DNA from: an uncultured Granulosicoccaceae bacterium
Lineage (GTDB): Bacteria > Pseudomonadota > Gammaproteobacteria > Granulosicoccales > Granulosicoccaceae
Length of the DNA: 64,000 nucleotides
NCBI GenBank assembly: GCA_938035525.1
Contig: CALHOI010000013.1
Span: 1 to 64,000, forward strand
Direction: 5' to 3'
The notes under the pieces are model-generated. The model was not told where the DNA came from. It made no database searches and saw nothing but the letters and a program-made list of their open reading frames with translations. The position numbers and the translations under genes were made by a program. How positions within the stretch are numbered: the stretch's first letter is position 1; each line of letters begins with the position of its first letter. Shown here piece after piece: positions 25,280 to 33,941 of the stretch.

Positions 25280-26875
25280 TTAGGCAAACTCTCGAACAAC
25301 ACATCCAGCATTAACTGGCTGCCTTTCCCCGTTGTGCATAGCCAATTGCCCGTTGACCAACACATGCGCAATGCCCGATGCGTAGCGCCGGGGATTTTTA
25401 GCAGTCACGTTGCTGGTAATGCTGGTTTTATCAAACACGCAAATATCAGCTTTAAAGCCTTTTTTTAGTTTACCTCTGTCAGGTAAACCCAGGCGTTCTG
25501 CAGGAATGGACGTAATTTTCTTGATGCCGTCAGACAAACTCAATACCTCTCTGTCCCTGACATAGTATTGAAGAAACCGTGCTGCCCATCCGTAGCCGCT
25601 TAGCGAACCCATGTGATCTTTAAGCACTCCATCGTTGGCAATGGCCACCGTGTCGGAGATAACAGCGCACTCTGGTTGTTGCAAACATAAATCCAGGTCA
25701 CTGTCACGAAAAGATTTAGAAGACCACATGGTGCCCATCATGTTGCCGCCTTCTTCGAGCAATATATCGAATACGGCATCGTAGGGGTCGACACCGCGCA
25801 TGCGACCAATCTCTTCAAAATCAGCGCCAACCAGGTCTTTATTTTCATAGGCGTTAAGCAGCACAATGTCGCTCCATCGACGGGCTTTAACCAACAGCCA
25901 CATGGGTTGTGAATTGGCTTTTATTTTTTCGCGATCTTCTGAGTTTTTTAGTCGTTTTAATACATCATCGATGCTGCCGGCCTGTGCCCACTTGGGAAGA
26001 ATAGCGGCCATCAGCGTATGCGCCCAGTCGTGTGGAATAATATCAAAGGCAATGTCTGCATCGTGCTTGCGTGCCAGTTCAATCATTTCCAGGGTGTGTT
26101 CCATGGCGTAATCGGGTGCGCCGAACTTGGGTTGGATATGAGAAATTTGTAGCTTGGCGCTGGCTTGCCTGGCCGTTGCAATGGCTTCTGCAAAACCAAG
26201 ATCGTAATGCGTGTCTCGGTTTCTTACATGCGTTGCATACAGCCGATTGTGTTTAGCCGCTACCTCGCACAGTGGAACCAGATGCTCAGGAGAGGCCAAA
26301 ATACCGGGGAAATATTCCAGCCCCGACGAAAACCCACCAGCGCCTTCATCCATGGCTGTATCAACCATGCGGGCCATTTGCGCAATCTCATCTTGTTCGC
26401 CGGCACGCAGTTCGTCACCAATAACAGCGCGGTGAATGGTTCCGTGACCAACGAACGCCATAACGTTCACACCCAGATCACTTGCATCCAGCGCATCAAG
26501 GTATTCACTGAAGCTATGCCAGTGATCGTGTTCAATGTCGCTTGTGTACCATGGCGACACCATTGGAATGTTGTCATGCGAGCAAACTGGCGCACAGCTG
26601 ATGCCGCATTGGCCAATGACTTCGGTTGTGACACCTTGATGAACCTGGCTCTCAGCGCGGCCATCGGCAATCAGCGTAAAGTCGGAATGAGTGTGCATGT
26701 CTATAAAACCAGGAGAGACGGTCAGCCCGCTTACATCGATGGTTTTACTGGTATCGTGAATGTCTGTGCTGGAGATTTCTTTAATTAAACCGTCGGCAAT
26801 AGCCACGTTGCCGATAAAACTTTCATTGCCAGTGCCATCAACGATCTCTCCACCTTTCAGAACTAAGTCGTACAT
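25280..26875 (-). CDS. N-acyl-D-amino-acid deacylase/D-aminoacylase-type amidohydrolase
   Basis: 531 aa, zinc-dependent amidohydrolase of the D-aminoacylase branch. 'LVLKGGEIVDGTG' is the N-terminal beta-sandwich, 'SPGFIDMHTHSDFTLIADGR' gives the HxH metal pair, and 'GVTTEVIGQCGISCAPV' carries the bridging Cys typical of D-aminoacylase. 'LYATHVRNRD' and 'ISHIQPKFGAPDY' supply further His ligands, and 'VAIANDGVLKDHMGSLSGYGWAARFL' is the C-terminal family block. An AAAAGGAG ribosome site precedes the ATG. It lies next to a second TRAP transporter on the same strand, suggesting uptake and deacylation of an N-acylated compound. Confidence 0.87.
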   Translation of the reverse strand: MYDLVLKGGEIVDGTGNESFIGNVAIADGLIKEISSTDIHDTSKTIDVSGLTVSPGFIDMHTHSDFTLIADGRAESQVHQGVTTEVIGQCGISCAPVCSHDNIPMVSPWYTSDIEHDHWHSFSEYLDALDASDLGVNVMAFVGHGTIHRAVIGDELRAGEQDEIAQMARMVDTAMDEGAGGFSSGLEYFPGILASPEHLVPLCEVAAKHNRLYATHVRNRDTHYDLGFAEAIATARQASAKLQISHIQPKFGAPDYAMEHTLEMIELARKHDADIAFDIIPHDWAHTLMAAILPKWAQAGSIDDVLKRLKNSEDREKIKANSQPMWLLVKARRWSDIVLLNAYENKDLVGADFEEIGRMRGVDPYDAVFDILLEEGGNMMGTMWSSKSFRDSDLDLCLQQPECAVISDTVAIANDGVLKDHMGSLSGYGWAARFLQYYVRDREVLSLSDGIKKITSIPAERLGLPDRGKLKKGFKADICVFDKTSITSNVTAKNPRRYASGIAHVLVNGQLAMHNGERQPVNAGCVVREFA

Positions 26876-26951
26876 GGTTAATGACTCCTTTTAATTTTTA
26901 CCTGTGCTGCTGTACCAAGTTAGATTTGATATATAAAGTTAGTTTTCGAGT

Positions 26952-28241
26952 TTATTTGGCTTCGCCGTAAAATGTGTTTGGCAGCCACAAGGCAATATCG
27001 GGAAACAGTATTAAAACAAGCATACCGATTATGTATGCCAGTATAAACGGCAATACAGCAACTGAAATGCGCTCTATTGATATGCCGCTAATGCGCGCCG
27101 CGACGGTTAAGTTAGCGCCTAGCGGCGGTGTAAGAAACCCGATCTCACAGGTAATGACGGTAAAGATGCCAAAGAATACAGGGTCAATGCCCAGTGAAAC
27201 AGCAAGCGGTAAAAAAACGGCCGTAAACAGAACAATTTGAGCCAGCGATTCCATGAACGTACCAATGAAAATATAAAACACGCCAATCAGTATCAGCACC
27301 AGATAAGGGTTATCGGTGATAGAAGTAATACTTTGTTGTACTGCGCTGGGTACATCGTAAAAGGCGGTTAACTGACCAAATGCCAGCGTTGGCGTAAGCA
27401 ATATAAGAATGCCCGTCAGCAGGGCAGTAAATCGCAGTGCCTCAATGAGTTTTTGTAAGGTCAATTCTCGGTAAATAAATAAGCCCACAAAAAGCGAATA
27501 GAAAACCGCAACACCAGCAGCTTCGGTTGGCGTGAACACGCCACCATAAATACCTCCGAGTATCAAAACAGGTGCGCCGATAGACCATTTGCCGTCCCAA
27601 ACTGCTTTTAAGAAAGGGCTCCATGAGAACGGTTCACCGTTACCACCATAGTTTCTGCGTCGCGCAACTATATAGGTTGTGATCATCAGCAAAATAGTGA
27701 CAAGCAGCCCCGGTAGTAAACCGGCCAGAAATAATCTGGGAATGGATGTCTCCGACACCAGACCGTAGATAATCATCAGATTCGACGGCGGTATCAGACT
27801 ACCAAGAGCGCCAGCGCTGGCCGTGATGGCAGCGGCAAATGGAACGTCATAGCCTTCACGTCGCATGGCTGGTACCGTTACCGACCCTATAGCAGCTGTG
27901 GTTGCCGGGCCAGAGCCAGACAGTGCAGCGAACAGCATGCAGGCGAATACGGTAACAAGGCCCATTGAGCCTCGGTACGCACCGACAAGATTGGTTGCAA
28001 TGGCAATCATCCTCGTAGCCATGCCACCGACTTCCATCAATCGTCCGGCTAACACGAACAACGGAATGGTTAACAGTGGAAACGGCGTTAAGCTGCCGTA
28101 ACCGGTTTGAGCCAGCAGCGTATACGGTATGTCGATCAGAAACAGCGCTAGTGCTGTTGTTAGGCCAACTGAAACAAAAAGTGGGACACCGATTAGCGTT
28201 AGCGCAACAAATACTATTGCCAGAATCAGCAAAGGGCTCAT
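26952..28241 (-). CDS. dctM: TRAP transporter large permease (DctM family), system 2
   Basis: 429 aa, about 12 membrane helices. Family segments include 'FPLLTIPLFVLAGRLMEVGG', 'MLFAALSGSGPATTAAIGSV' and 'TCEIGFLTPPLGANLTVAAR'. Its ATG overlaps the stop codon of dctQ (ATGA), so the pair is translationally coupled. The amidohydrolase gene follows after 76 nt, consistent with one operon for import and hydrolysis. Confidence 0.92.
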   Translation of the reverse strand: MSPLLILAIVFVALTLIGVPLFVSVGLTTALALFLIDIPYTLLAQTGYGSLTPFPLLTIPLFVLAGRLMEVGGMATRMIAIATNLVGAYRGSMGLVTVFACMLFAALSGSGPATTAAIGSVTVPAMRREGYDVPFAAAITASAGALGSLIPPSNLMIIYGLVSETSIPRLFLAGLLPGLLVTILLMITTYIVARRRNYGGNGEPFSWSPFLKAVWDGKWSIGAPVLILGGIYGGVFTPTEAAGVAVFYSLFVGLFIYRELTLQKLIEALRFTALLTGILILLTPTLAFGQLTAFYDVPSAVQQSITSITDNPYLVLILIGVFYIFIGTFMESLAQIVLFTAVFLPLAVSLGIDPVFFGIFTVITCEIGFLTPPLGANLTVAARISGISIERISVAVLPFILAYIIGMLVLILFPDIALWLPNTFYGEAK

Positions 28242-28786
28242 GGATTTTGCTCACTGCTTGCGGGTGTCGGTGTGGTTTCCCACTGCTCCTCAAGCATGCC
28301 CGGGAGCCCTTGCGAGCCGTTGCGGTACCAATGCAAATAAGATTGGAATAGTCTTATAAGCATGAGTGAATAGCCGATAATTAAAATGGTTTGCGGGTAA
28401 AACTGATTGATACCAAGACTTGGACTGATTGTTGGGAACTTCCACATAACGCCTAAGTAATCCCAGCTGACCTTAATCATAAACATGCAGAAGAAGGCCC
28501 AGAACATGTCAGCGATAAAAATGGTGTATTTGCCGAAGCGGCCAGGCAGAGACTGAACCGCAATAATGATGCGTATGTGGAATCTTTCGCGCACACATAA
28601 AGATGCGCCCATGTACACAGCCCAAACCATGCTTACGGCTGCAACTTCCTCTGTCCAGTGCAGGGCGATTTCGAACACGTAGCGCGCAACAACCTGCGAA
28701 AACACGCTGATCGCAATCACCACCAGACACGTGCAGCAGATAAGCTCTTCAAGATGGCGTTCCAGCCATTTAAGCGCGCGCATCAT
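28238..28786 (-). CDS. dctQ: TRAP transporter small permease (DctQ family), system 2
   Basis: 182 aa with four membrane segments. 'LICCTCLVVIAISVFSQVVA' is the first, followed by 'RYVFEIALHWTEEVA', the conserved DctQ loop. 'CVRERFHIRIIIAVQSLPGR' links the second and third. ATG at 28786 or 28783. The upstream 90 nt contains the terminator of dctP. Confidence 0.88.
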   Translation of the reverse strand: MMRALKWLERHLEELICCTCLVVIAISVFSQVVARYVFEIALHWTEEVAAVSMVWAVYMGASLCVRERFHIRIIIAVQSLPGRFGKYTIFIADMFWAFFCMFMIKVSWDYLGVMWKFPTISPSLGINQFYPQTILIIGYSLMLIRLFQSYLHWYRNGSQGLPGMLEEQWETTPTPASSEQNP

Positions 28787-28829
28787 GATTTAGTGTGATG
28801 TATTTTTGGAATGGCAATAGCAGATGTAT

Positions 28830-28871
28830 AAAAAATCAAAAGCGGGGAGGTTTTGGCCTTCCCCGCTTTTG
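28830..28871 (-). terminator. Terminator between dctP and dctQM, system 2
   Basis: Perfect 11-bp stem AAAAGCGGGGA/TCCCCGCTTTT with a 10-nt loop. On the minus strand it is followed by GATTTTTTATA. It lies 5 nt beyond the dctP stop codon. Confidence 0.88.
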
Positions 28872-28875
28872 GTTC

Positions 28876-29886
28876 CTAGTTGGCTGCTTCCTGAATTTTA
28901 GTCACCAAGTCAACAAACTCTGGACCACGTTTTTCGGCAAAGTCTGCCTGCACGGTTTTAGCTGCGGCTATAAAGTCGGTTTTATCTGGGGTTGTCATTT
29001 TCATACCACCTTCTTCAACCAACCACTTTCGTACTTCATCTGTTTCAGCGGCCACTTGATTACGAAACTCAATGCCTGCATCAGTTGCTGCTCGTTGAAT
29101 CTGTTCACGCTGCTCGTCGTTGAGGCGTTTCATGAATGAGTCTGCAGCGAACAATGGCGCCATCGCGACAAAGTGCTCCAGAATAACCAGGTGAGGTTCA
29201 AACTCGAAGAATTTCATGTCTTTGATAAACGAGGTGCCGTTGTCGCCACCGTCAACCGTACCTGTTTGTAGTGCGGTTGGGGTTTCTGACCAAGCTAGTG
29301 GAACTGGGTTAGCACCAAACGCTTCGAAGGTGGCAAGCATGACTTCGTTTTTCGGCACGCGTACTTTCAGGCCCTTCATATCAGCCATGGTGTTTACTGG
29401 ACGCACCGAGTTGTAAAAATCTCGATAAAGTGCCGGACCAAAACTGAGCAGATGTACACTGGTGTCGGCTTGCAGACGTTCTTTCATAAAGTCGCCAACG
29501 GGTCCGTCAACAACACGTTCCAGATGTTCTTTGTTCTGAAAAACGTAGGGCAATACCGTGACGTCCATCAGAGGCCAATGCGGTGAAATGTTATTGGCGG
29601 TAATAAAGAAGCCATCGACCGTGCCCAGTTGCATGGCTTTAAAGCCTTCATCTTCGGTAGAGATCTGGTTACAGCAACGAATTTTTACTTCAACCGACCC
29701 ACCGGTGTAGTCTTCGGCTTTTGTTTTGAATATTTTAGCGAAACGTCCGTACAAAGAATCTTCTGGCGCACCAAAACCCAGATTCATGGTGACATCGGCT
29801 GCCATGACGCTCGATATGGAGATTCCGATTGACAAGCTCAACGCTAGCGCAGCTGTCGATAAAGCTCTAAATAAGGCTTTTCTCAT
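28876..29886 (-). CDS. dctP: TRAP transporter substrate-binding protein (DctP family), system 2
   Basis: 336 aa, periplasmic. Signal peptide 'FRALSTAALALSLSIGISIS' with cleavage near VMAAD. 'AKIFKTKAEDYTGGSVEVKI' and 'EGFKAMQLGTVDGFFITAN' are DctP segments. 'MADMKGLKVRVPKNEVMLAT' is the region holding the ligand-binding Arg, and 'SETPTALQTGTVDGGDNGTS' follows. The Arg here (KVRVPK) supports binding of a carboxylate ligand, unlike system 1. Unusual is a 'IRCCNQISTED' Cys pair. The ligand is probably an N-acyl amino acid or related organic acid, by context with the amidohydrolase. Confidence 0.9.
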   Translation of the reverse strand: MRKALFRALSTAALALSLSIGISISSVMAADVTMNLGFGAPEDSLYGRFAKIFKTKAEDYTGGSVEVKIRCCNQISTEDEGFKAMQLGTVDGFFITANNISPHWPLMDVTVLPYVFQNKEHLERVVDGPVGDFMKERLQADTSVHLLSFGPALYRDFYNSVRPVNTMADMKGLKVRVPKNEVMLATFEAFGANPVPLAWSETPTALQTGTVDGGDNGTSFIKDMKFFEFEPHLVILEHFVAMAPLFAADSFMKRLNDEQREQIQRAATDAGIEFRNQVAAETDEVRKWLVEEGGMKMTTPDKTDFIAAAKTVQADFAEKRGPEFVDLVTKIQEAAN

Positions 29887-30285
29887 TGTTGCTCCTCCTG
29901 TTATTCTTTAAGTGGTTGCTCAAGAATGACACAGGAAGCGGTTGGTGTACAGATTTTGATGAAAGTGGTCTGTACTACCGTAACAATTGCGGTTTGTCGT
30001 GTGTGTGGGCGCCGGAAAAACTCTGTAGCCTTAATCTCTGTAGCCTTAATAAAGCGCCCTTGTAAACTGCGTGGCGATACCTGTTAATTGAGAATTGCTT
30101 ATTGGGAACTGGTTATTAAGCTACGACGTATGATCTGAGGCGCCTAAGAGATTTATTGTTCATGTTTCGTAACAAAACATCCGTCGGCACTGACTCGGGT
30201 GATTCCATGGCAACTGTTTTGGTATTAGCGACACCGTTGCATCTGTATTTGTATACATTCTCGGGGCAGCAACTACGGTTAAAGT
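29887..30285. other. Intergenic region upstream of dctP system 2
   Basis: About 400 bases. It contains the dctP promoter region, an exact 15-bp tandem duplication (CTCTGTAGCCTTAAT, 30021-30035 and 30036-30050), and the probable decayed 5' part of the sterol-desaturase-like remnant. No intact gene is evident; the ORF at 30156-30353 has no recognisable pattern. Confidence 0.45.
30021..30050 (+). repeat. Exact 15-bp tandem duplication
   Basis: CTCTGTAGCCTTAAT is present twice without mismatch in the intergenic region upstream of dctP of system 2. Confidence 0.95.
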
Positions 30286-30555
30286 TTGATGCAAGGCCAA
30301 TGCAGAAGAGTGCACGATTCTCTTTTGGCGGTGCTATCTCATGCTGGTTTTGATAAGGTTGTGATTAAAAATAAGGAAACCCTGAAAGCAGGGGCCTATT
30401 TTCATCAGCTGCACCATCGCTACTTTGAGTTTAATTACGGTTCGGAAGAAACCCCCGTAGACCGATGGTGTGGCACCTTTCATGACGGTGCATCAGAATT
30501 GGACAAACGTTTTCGCTTACGCAAAAAAGTTTCACTGAAGATATCAGCAGAGTAA
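30286..30555 (+). pseudogene. C-terminal remnant of a sterol desaturase/fatty acid hydroxylase gene
   Basis: The 89-codon ORF contains 'GAYFHQLHHRYFEFNYGSEE' followed by 'TPVDRWCGTFHDGASE', the conserved last His-box segment of the membrane di-iron fatty acid hydroxylase superfamily, in which HxxHH is the metal-binding part. All upstream parts (earlier His boxes and membrane helices, over 200 residues) are missing, and the first 20 residues do not match. With only one His box it cannot form the di-iron site, so I call it a decayed gene. It converges with the OMP gene, with a 6-nt gap. Confidence 0.72.
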
Positions 30556-30561
30556 CGCCAG

Positions 30562-31161
30562 TTAAAAAGTAAATCTCGCTGATAACATCAACCAGTCGGT
30601 GTCGGCTTCCACAATGGTGTAGTCCAGCTCAATGCCTAAGTTGGGCAGCACCTGGTATCCGCCCCCAGCACCGTAGCTCAGACCTGTTTCAGTTGCATCG
30701 GGAACAGCAGAGTTGGATTTTAATTCGAGTTGGACTACTCCAATACGTGTTGTGAAGTACAAATTACCCGAGTCTGAACGGTAAGTGGCGTAAGCGGCGG
30801 CGGAAACAACGTCCACATCAATGCTTCTGACGTTGGCACTCAATACAACGCCACCTGTGACATATTCAATTTCTGCAGACCAGTTGTCGAGGAACTGATA
30901 ACCGAAATTAAACCCAGCCGAAGATTCCTCTTCTACAGATACGCCATCGATGTCACTAACCACCGTTTTGCCACCTTTGAGGCTGGCTGAAAAATCACCG
31001 ATGTCTGCATGCGCAGTAGTTGAACTGATCACACCCACAATAAGCAAGCTAAAAATAATAGTAGGAGTAGCCAACCAACTGCGTAATAAAAACTTGCTGA
31101 AAAGGGTGTCAATACATTTGCGCTTGTTAATACATCTGCACTTGTCAATACAATTGCTCAT
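30562..31161 (-). CDS. Outer-membrane beta-barrel protein, porin/OmpA-like fold
   Basis: About 199 aa. The mature domain starts near 'AHADIGDFSASLKGGKTVV' and shows alternating amphipathic strands ('SSAGFNFGYQFLDNWSAEIE', 'SGNLYFTTRIGVVQLEL', 'YGAGGGYQVLPNLGIELDYT') ending in 'MLSARFTF' with the terminal Phe recognised by the BAM complex. The N-terminal 40 residues are odd: a Cys-rich repeat 'CIDKCRCINKRKCID' precedes the hydrophobic signal 'TPTIIFSLLIVGVIS'. The ATG at 31161 has an AAGGAGATG site. Translation from a later start would remove the Cys stretch, but no better start is visible. Confidence 0.75.
   Translation of the reverse strand: MSNCIDKCRCINKRKCIDTLFSKFLLRSWLATPTIIFSLLIVGVISSTTAHADIGDFSASLKGGKTVVSDIDGVSVEEESSAGFNFGYQFLDNWSAEIEYVTGGVVLSANVRSIDVDVVSAAAYATYRSDSGNLYFTTRIGVVQLELKSNSAVPDATETGLSYGAGGGYQVLPNLGIELDYTIVEADTDWLMLSARFTF
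31107..31158 (-). repeat. 18-bp tandem repeat in the OMP leader
   Basis: Units 31107-31124, 31125-31142 and a partial 31143-31158 of the TGTCAATACATTTGCGCT type (plus strand). On the minus strand each encodes Cys-Ile-Asp/Asn-Lys-x-x. Confidence 0.85.
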
Positions 31162-31394
31162 ACTGCATCTCCTTGATTGGCGCAAACTTAACGGCGCAGA
31201 GAAGCCGATGGTAAATGGTTCACGATTTAATGTCTATCTGTGCGCAGCAGAGACTTCTCAGCTACCGTGTTTGTTGTTGCGCTGGTATGATTTTCTCTTG
31301 CGGCGTGAATCAACTGAACATCGAAGTGAATGTACTGGTGCATAATAATTCGGTATAAAAGTAAATCATGATGAAATTTGATTGTTATCAAAAT

Positions 31395-31440
31395 AGATCG
31401 TTACGACAGAGATCGTTATGACAGAGATCGTTATGAAAAG
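31395..31440 (+). repeat. 15-bp tandem repeat, three copies
   Basis: AGATCGTTACGACAG, AGATCGTTATGACAG, then AGATCGTTATGAAAAG. Three units in a row ending 11 nt before the ATG of the cupin-like oxygenase gene, so they form its 5' untranslated region. Confidence 0.9.
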
Positions 31441-31451
31441 CGAAATGGTAG

Positions 31452-32642
31452 ATGGATAATAAACCCAGTGTTTCAGGCACGTTTGCAAACGATGTGCTGA
31501 ACCCAGTGAGCCTGGATGATTTTTTTACCAGCTATTGGGAGCAACAGCCTCTGCACATTGAACGAACCAGCAATAATCCGTTTGCAACGCTTCTTACTGT
31601 CGACGACATAGAGACAATGCTAACCACCCATGAGTTGTTTTACCCCATTGTCCAGCTAAGCCAATCGGGATTGTCAATTCCTGCCAGCGAATACACCGAT
31701 GCCAACAATAAAATAATCAGTGCTCGTATGTTGAGTAGGCACCAAAGTGGTAGCACCATAGTAATGTCTCACGCACACAAGCTTCTGGGTCCATTAATGG
31801 AGCTTTGCCGCAGCGTTCAACGCAGCCTAATGATGCGTTGTCAAACAAATCTGTATTTATCCCCACCGGGCAAGCAGGGGTTTAACCCGCACTTTGACAC
31901 TCACGATGTTTTCATTCTTCAGGTCAGTGGAACTAAAACGTTTAATTTTTATGCCGGTGGCGCACGTTTTCCGACCAGTGCTGACAGGTTCAACAAAGAC
32001 GTTCACACGATTGGTGAAAAAACCGAAGAGATCAAACTGAGCGCTGGCGATACTTTGTACATCCCGAAAGGTTTTGTGCACGATGCCGTGGCAGATGATT
32101 CAGAGCCATCGTTACATATCACGCTAGGCGTATACCCGGTTCTAATGCATGAGCTAATGGGAGAGTTAATTCAAATAGGTATTGAGACCGATGCAGAATT
32201 AAGGCGCTCGGTCTCACAATCTCTTTGGCAAAATACCGACTCGACTGGTAACAACGAAACGTTGGATGCACTGAGCCAATCTTTAGCAACGGTAGTCAAT
32301 CAGGAAGGACTGGATTTGGCTTTGTCCAGACTGCGAGATGATTTTGCGTTGGACACAACACCGCCCAACAAGGGTATGTTGGCAAACAGCTTCCGAACGC
32401 CAAAGCCTGCAGTGGATGAAACCACAATTGATTGTTCGAACGTGCTTCAAATACAGCGTACGCAGGGTGTGCTCACAGTGCGTGCTTTTGGTGCGGTGCT
32501 CGAATTCAGCGAACCTTATGCCAGCGCAATTGAGTGGTTACGTGATCATCCCGGTGCAACGGTGAAAGATGTGCCCGATCTAACAGAGTCTCAAAAAGCC
32601 GCTTTAGTGAAGAAATTGCATGATTCCGGGCTTGTGCGGTAA
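31452..32642 (+). CDS. JmjC/cupin-4 oxygenase, RoxA-like (YcfD-type ribosomal oxygenase)
   Basis: 396 aa. Fe(II)/2-oxoglutarate oxygenase fold with 'FFTSYWEQQPLHIERTS' at the N-terminus, the HxD iron motif in 'GFNPHFDTHDVFILQVSGTK', and 'LYIPKGFVHDAVADDSEPS' preceding the distal His in 'LHITLGVYP'. YcfD/RoxA hydroxylates Arg in ribosomal protein L16, while human MINA53/NO66 target His. The C-terminal part (270-396) is the winged-helix extension typical of this group. Substrate specificity is inferred, and the family also includes peptide-modifying members. A 15-bp triple repeat lies in its leader. Confidence 0.8.
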   Translation: MDNKPSVSGTFANDVLNPVSLDDFFTSYWEQQPLHIERTSNNPFATLLTVDDIETMLTTHELFYPIVQLSQSGLSIPASEYTDANNKIISARMLSRHQSGSTIVMSHAHKLLGPLMELCRSVQRSLMMRCQTNLYLSPPGKQGFNPHFDTHDVFILQVSGTKTFNFYAGGARFPTSADRFNKDVHTIGEKTEEIKLSAGDTLYIPKGFVHDAVADDSEPSLHITLGVYPVLMHELMGELIQIGIETDAELRRSVSQSLWQNTDSTGNNETLDALSQSLATVVNQEGLDLALSRLRDDFALDTTPPNKGMLANSFRTPKPAVDETTIDCSNVLQIQRTQGVLTVRAFGAVLEFSEPYASAIEWLRDHPGATVKDVPDLTESQKAALVKKLHDSGLVR

Positions 32643-32740
32643 TTTTTGCCCTAATAGCTCGAAATCGTAACTATTTGATAATTGACATTGCGCTGTCCGG
32701 TTGATAGCTTGGGGCCGAAACGATCAACAGAAGCAGTGCA

Positions 32741-33124
32741 ATGAGCAAGAAAGAAATCGATTCTGGTAATAGTATTGAAGCCCCAGCAAAGACTGAGGTC
32801 GATGGCTATGACTCAGATAGCAATGAGTCAATTGTTGTTCACGATCGCGCCGGCCGTCGACAGTTTATTCGACGCGGAGCGGCATTTGTTGCTATGGGTG
32901 GTGCGGTTGGTGGCTTGGCAATGAACAGCAAGGCTGTTTACGCAGATGACTGTGATCGTAATGCTGGCAGCGAGAAAAACGCACAAGCGCCTGGCTCTGA
33001 TAGCGATACGGGTGAGGGGTCAGACCCTACCGGCTGTGGCCGAGCACCAAAGGCCAAAATCACCCACAATGGTAGTGATATCCACACCGACCATCGGTCA
33101 GCTGTAAAGAAGGTCAAGGTATAG
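32741..33124 (+). CDS. Small Tat-exported acidic protein of unknown function
   Basis: 127 aa. A long hydrophilic N-region is followed by the twin-arginine motif in 'DRAGRRQFIRRGAAFVAMGG', then 'AVGGLAMNSKAVYADD', so Tat export is likely with cleavage near VYA. The mature part is only about 65 residues, rich in Gly/Ser/Asp, with two Cys ('DDCDR' and 'TGCGRAPK') that could form a disulfide or bind a cofactor. No family is recognised. It stands alone between the oxygenase and GNAT genes. Confidence 0.6.
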   Translation: MSKKEIDSGNSIEAPAKTEVDGYDSDSNESIVVHDRAGRRQFIRRGAAFVAMGGAVGGLAMNSKAVYADDCDRNAGSEKNAQAPGSDSDTGEGSDPTGCGRAPKAKITHNGSDIHTDHRSAVKKVKV

Positions 33125-33333
33125 CATTCCAAGGTTTCTTGGCACGTTCACTAAAACTGTTTTAAACAGTAGTCTCAAGAAGGACATGTGTGTAGAACAC
33201 GTTCCTATCCTCTACGTATCGCATCATCAATAAATAACTTCCATCCCCTGATGGGTTAGTCGTATGCTGACATATCATCAGCGAAGCTCTTTTATACATG
33301 CAGTGCTTCCGGCTCCCCACACAGGTTAACGAA

Positions 33334-33897
33334 ATGATCAATACCGACAGACTGATACTAAGAAACTGGACATCTTCTGATCGCGATAAATTTGTGGCGC
33401 TAAATCAAGACCCGGATGTTATGGCGTATTTTCCCGGAATTTGGGACGAGCAGAGATCATTGGAATTTATTGATTTCTGTGTGGAGCGTATAGAAACAAG
33501 AGGCTGGGGTTGGTGGGCGGTAGAAGAAGCCGCAACAGCTGAATTTATTGGGTTTGTCGGGTTGAATAGTATTCCAGATGAGTTGCCTATTAACGGCGCT
33601 TATGAAATTGGCTGGCGACTGGCAAAGCCCTATTGGGGTAGAGGCTTTGCTACTGAAGCTGCCACAGCATCTTTGCAATACGCGTTTACGATTCTCAATT
33701 TGCATGAAATAGTGGCTTTCACCACCGTTGAAAATCAGCGCTCAAGGCGCGTAATGGAGAACCTGGGCATGCATAACCTGGAGCAGAATTTTCTTCACCC
33801 CAATGTATCCGCAGACTCGGGTTTGCAAGAGCATGTGCTGTACGGCATCATTCGCCCCACTTTTATTAATGCGCAAGCGCAAGCACTATTTGACTGA
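33334..33897 (+). CDS. RimJ/RimL-type GNAT acetyltransferase
   Basis: About 187 aa. 'INTDRLILRNWTSSDRDKFV' is the classic opening of the RimJ/RimL branch. 'YEIGWRLAKPYWGRGFATEAATASLQYAF' contains the RGFATEA acetyl-CoA pyrophosphate loop, and 'ENQRSRRVMENLGM' is motif B. The ORF track starts at 33298; the ATG at 33334 with CAGGTTAACGA upstream matches the family start. The acceptor (protein N-terminus or antibiotic-like amine) is unknown. Confidence 0.85.
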   Translation: MINTDRLILRNWTSSDRDKFVALNQDPDVMAYFPGIWDEQRSLEFIDFCVERIETRGWGWWAVEEAATAEFIGFVGLNSIPDELPINGAYEIGWRLAKPYWGRGFATEAATASLQYAFTILNLHEIVAFTTVENQRSRRVMENLGMHNLEQNFLHPNVSADSGLQEHVLYGIIRPTFINAQAQALFD

Positions 33898-33941
33898 ACC
33901 GGCCAATTCATACTTTTGAAAATTAGAGATTCTAGAATTTA

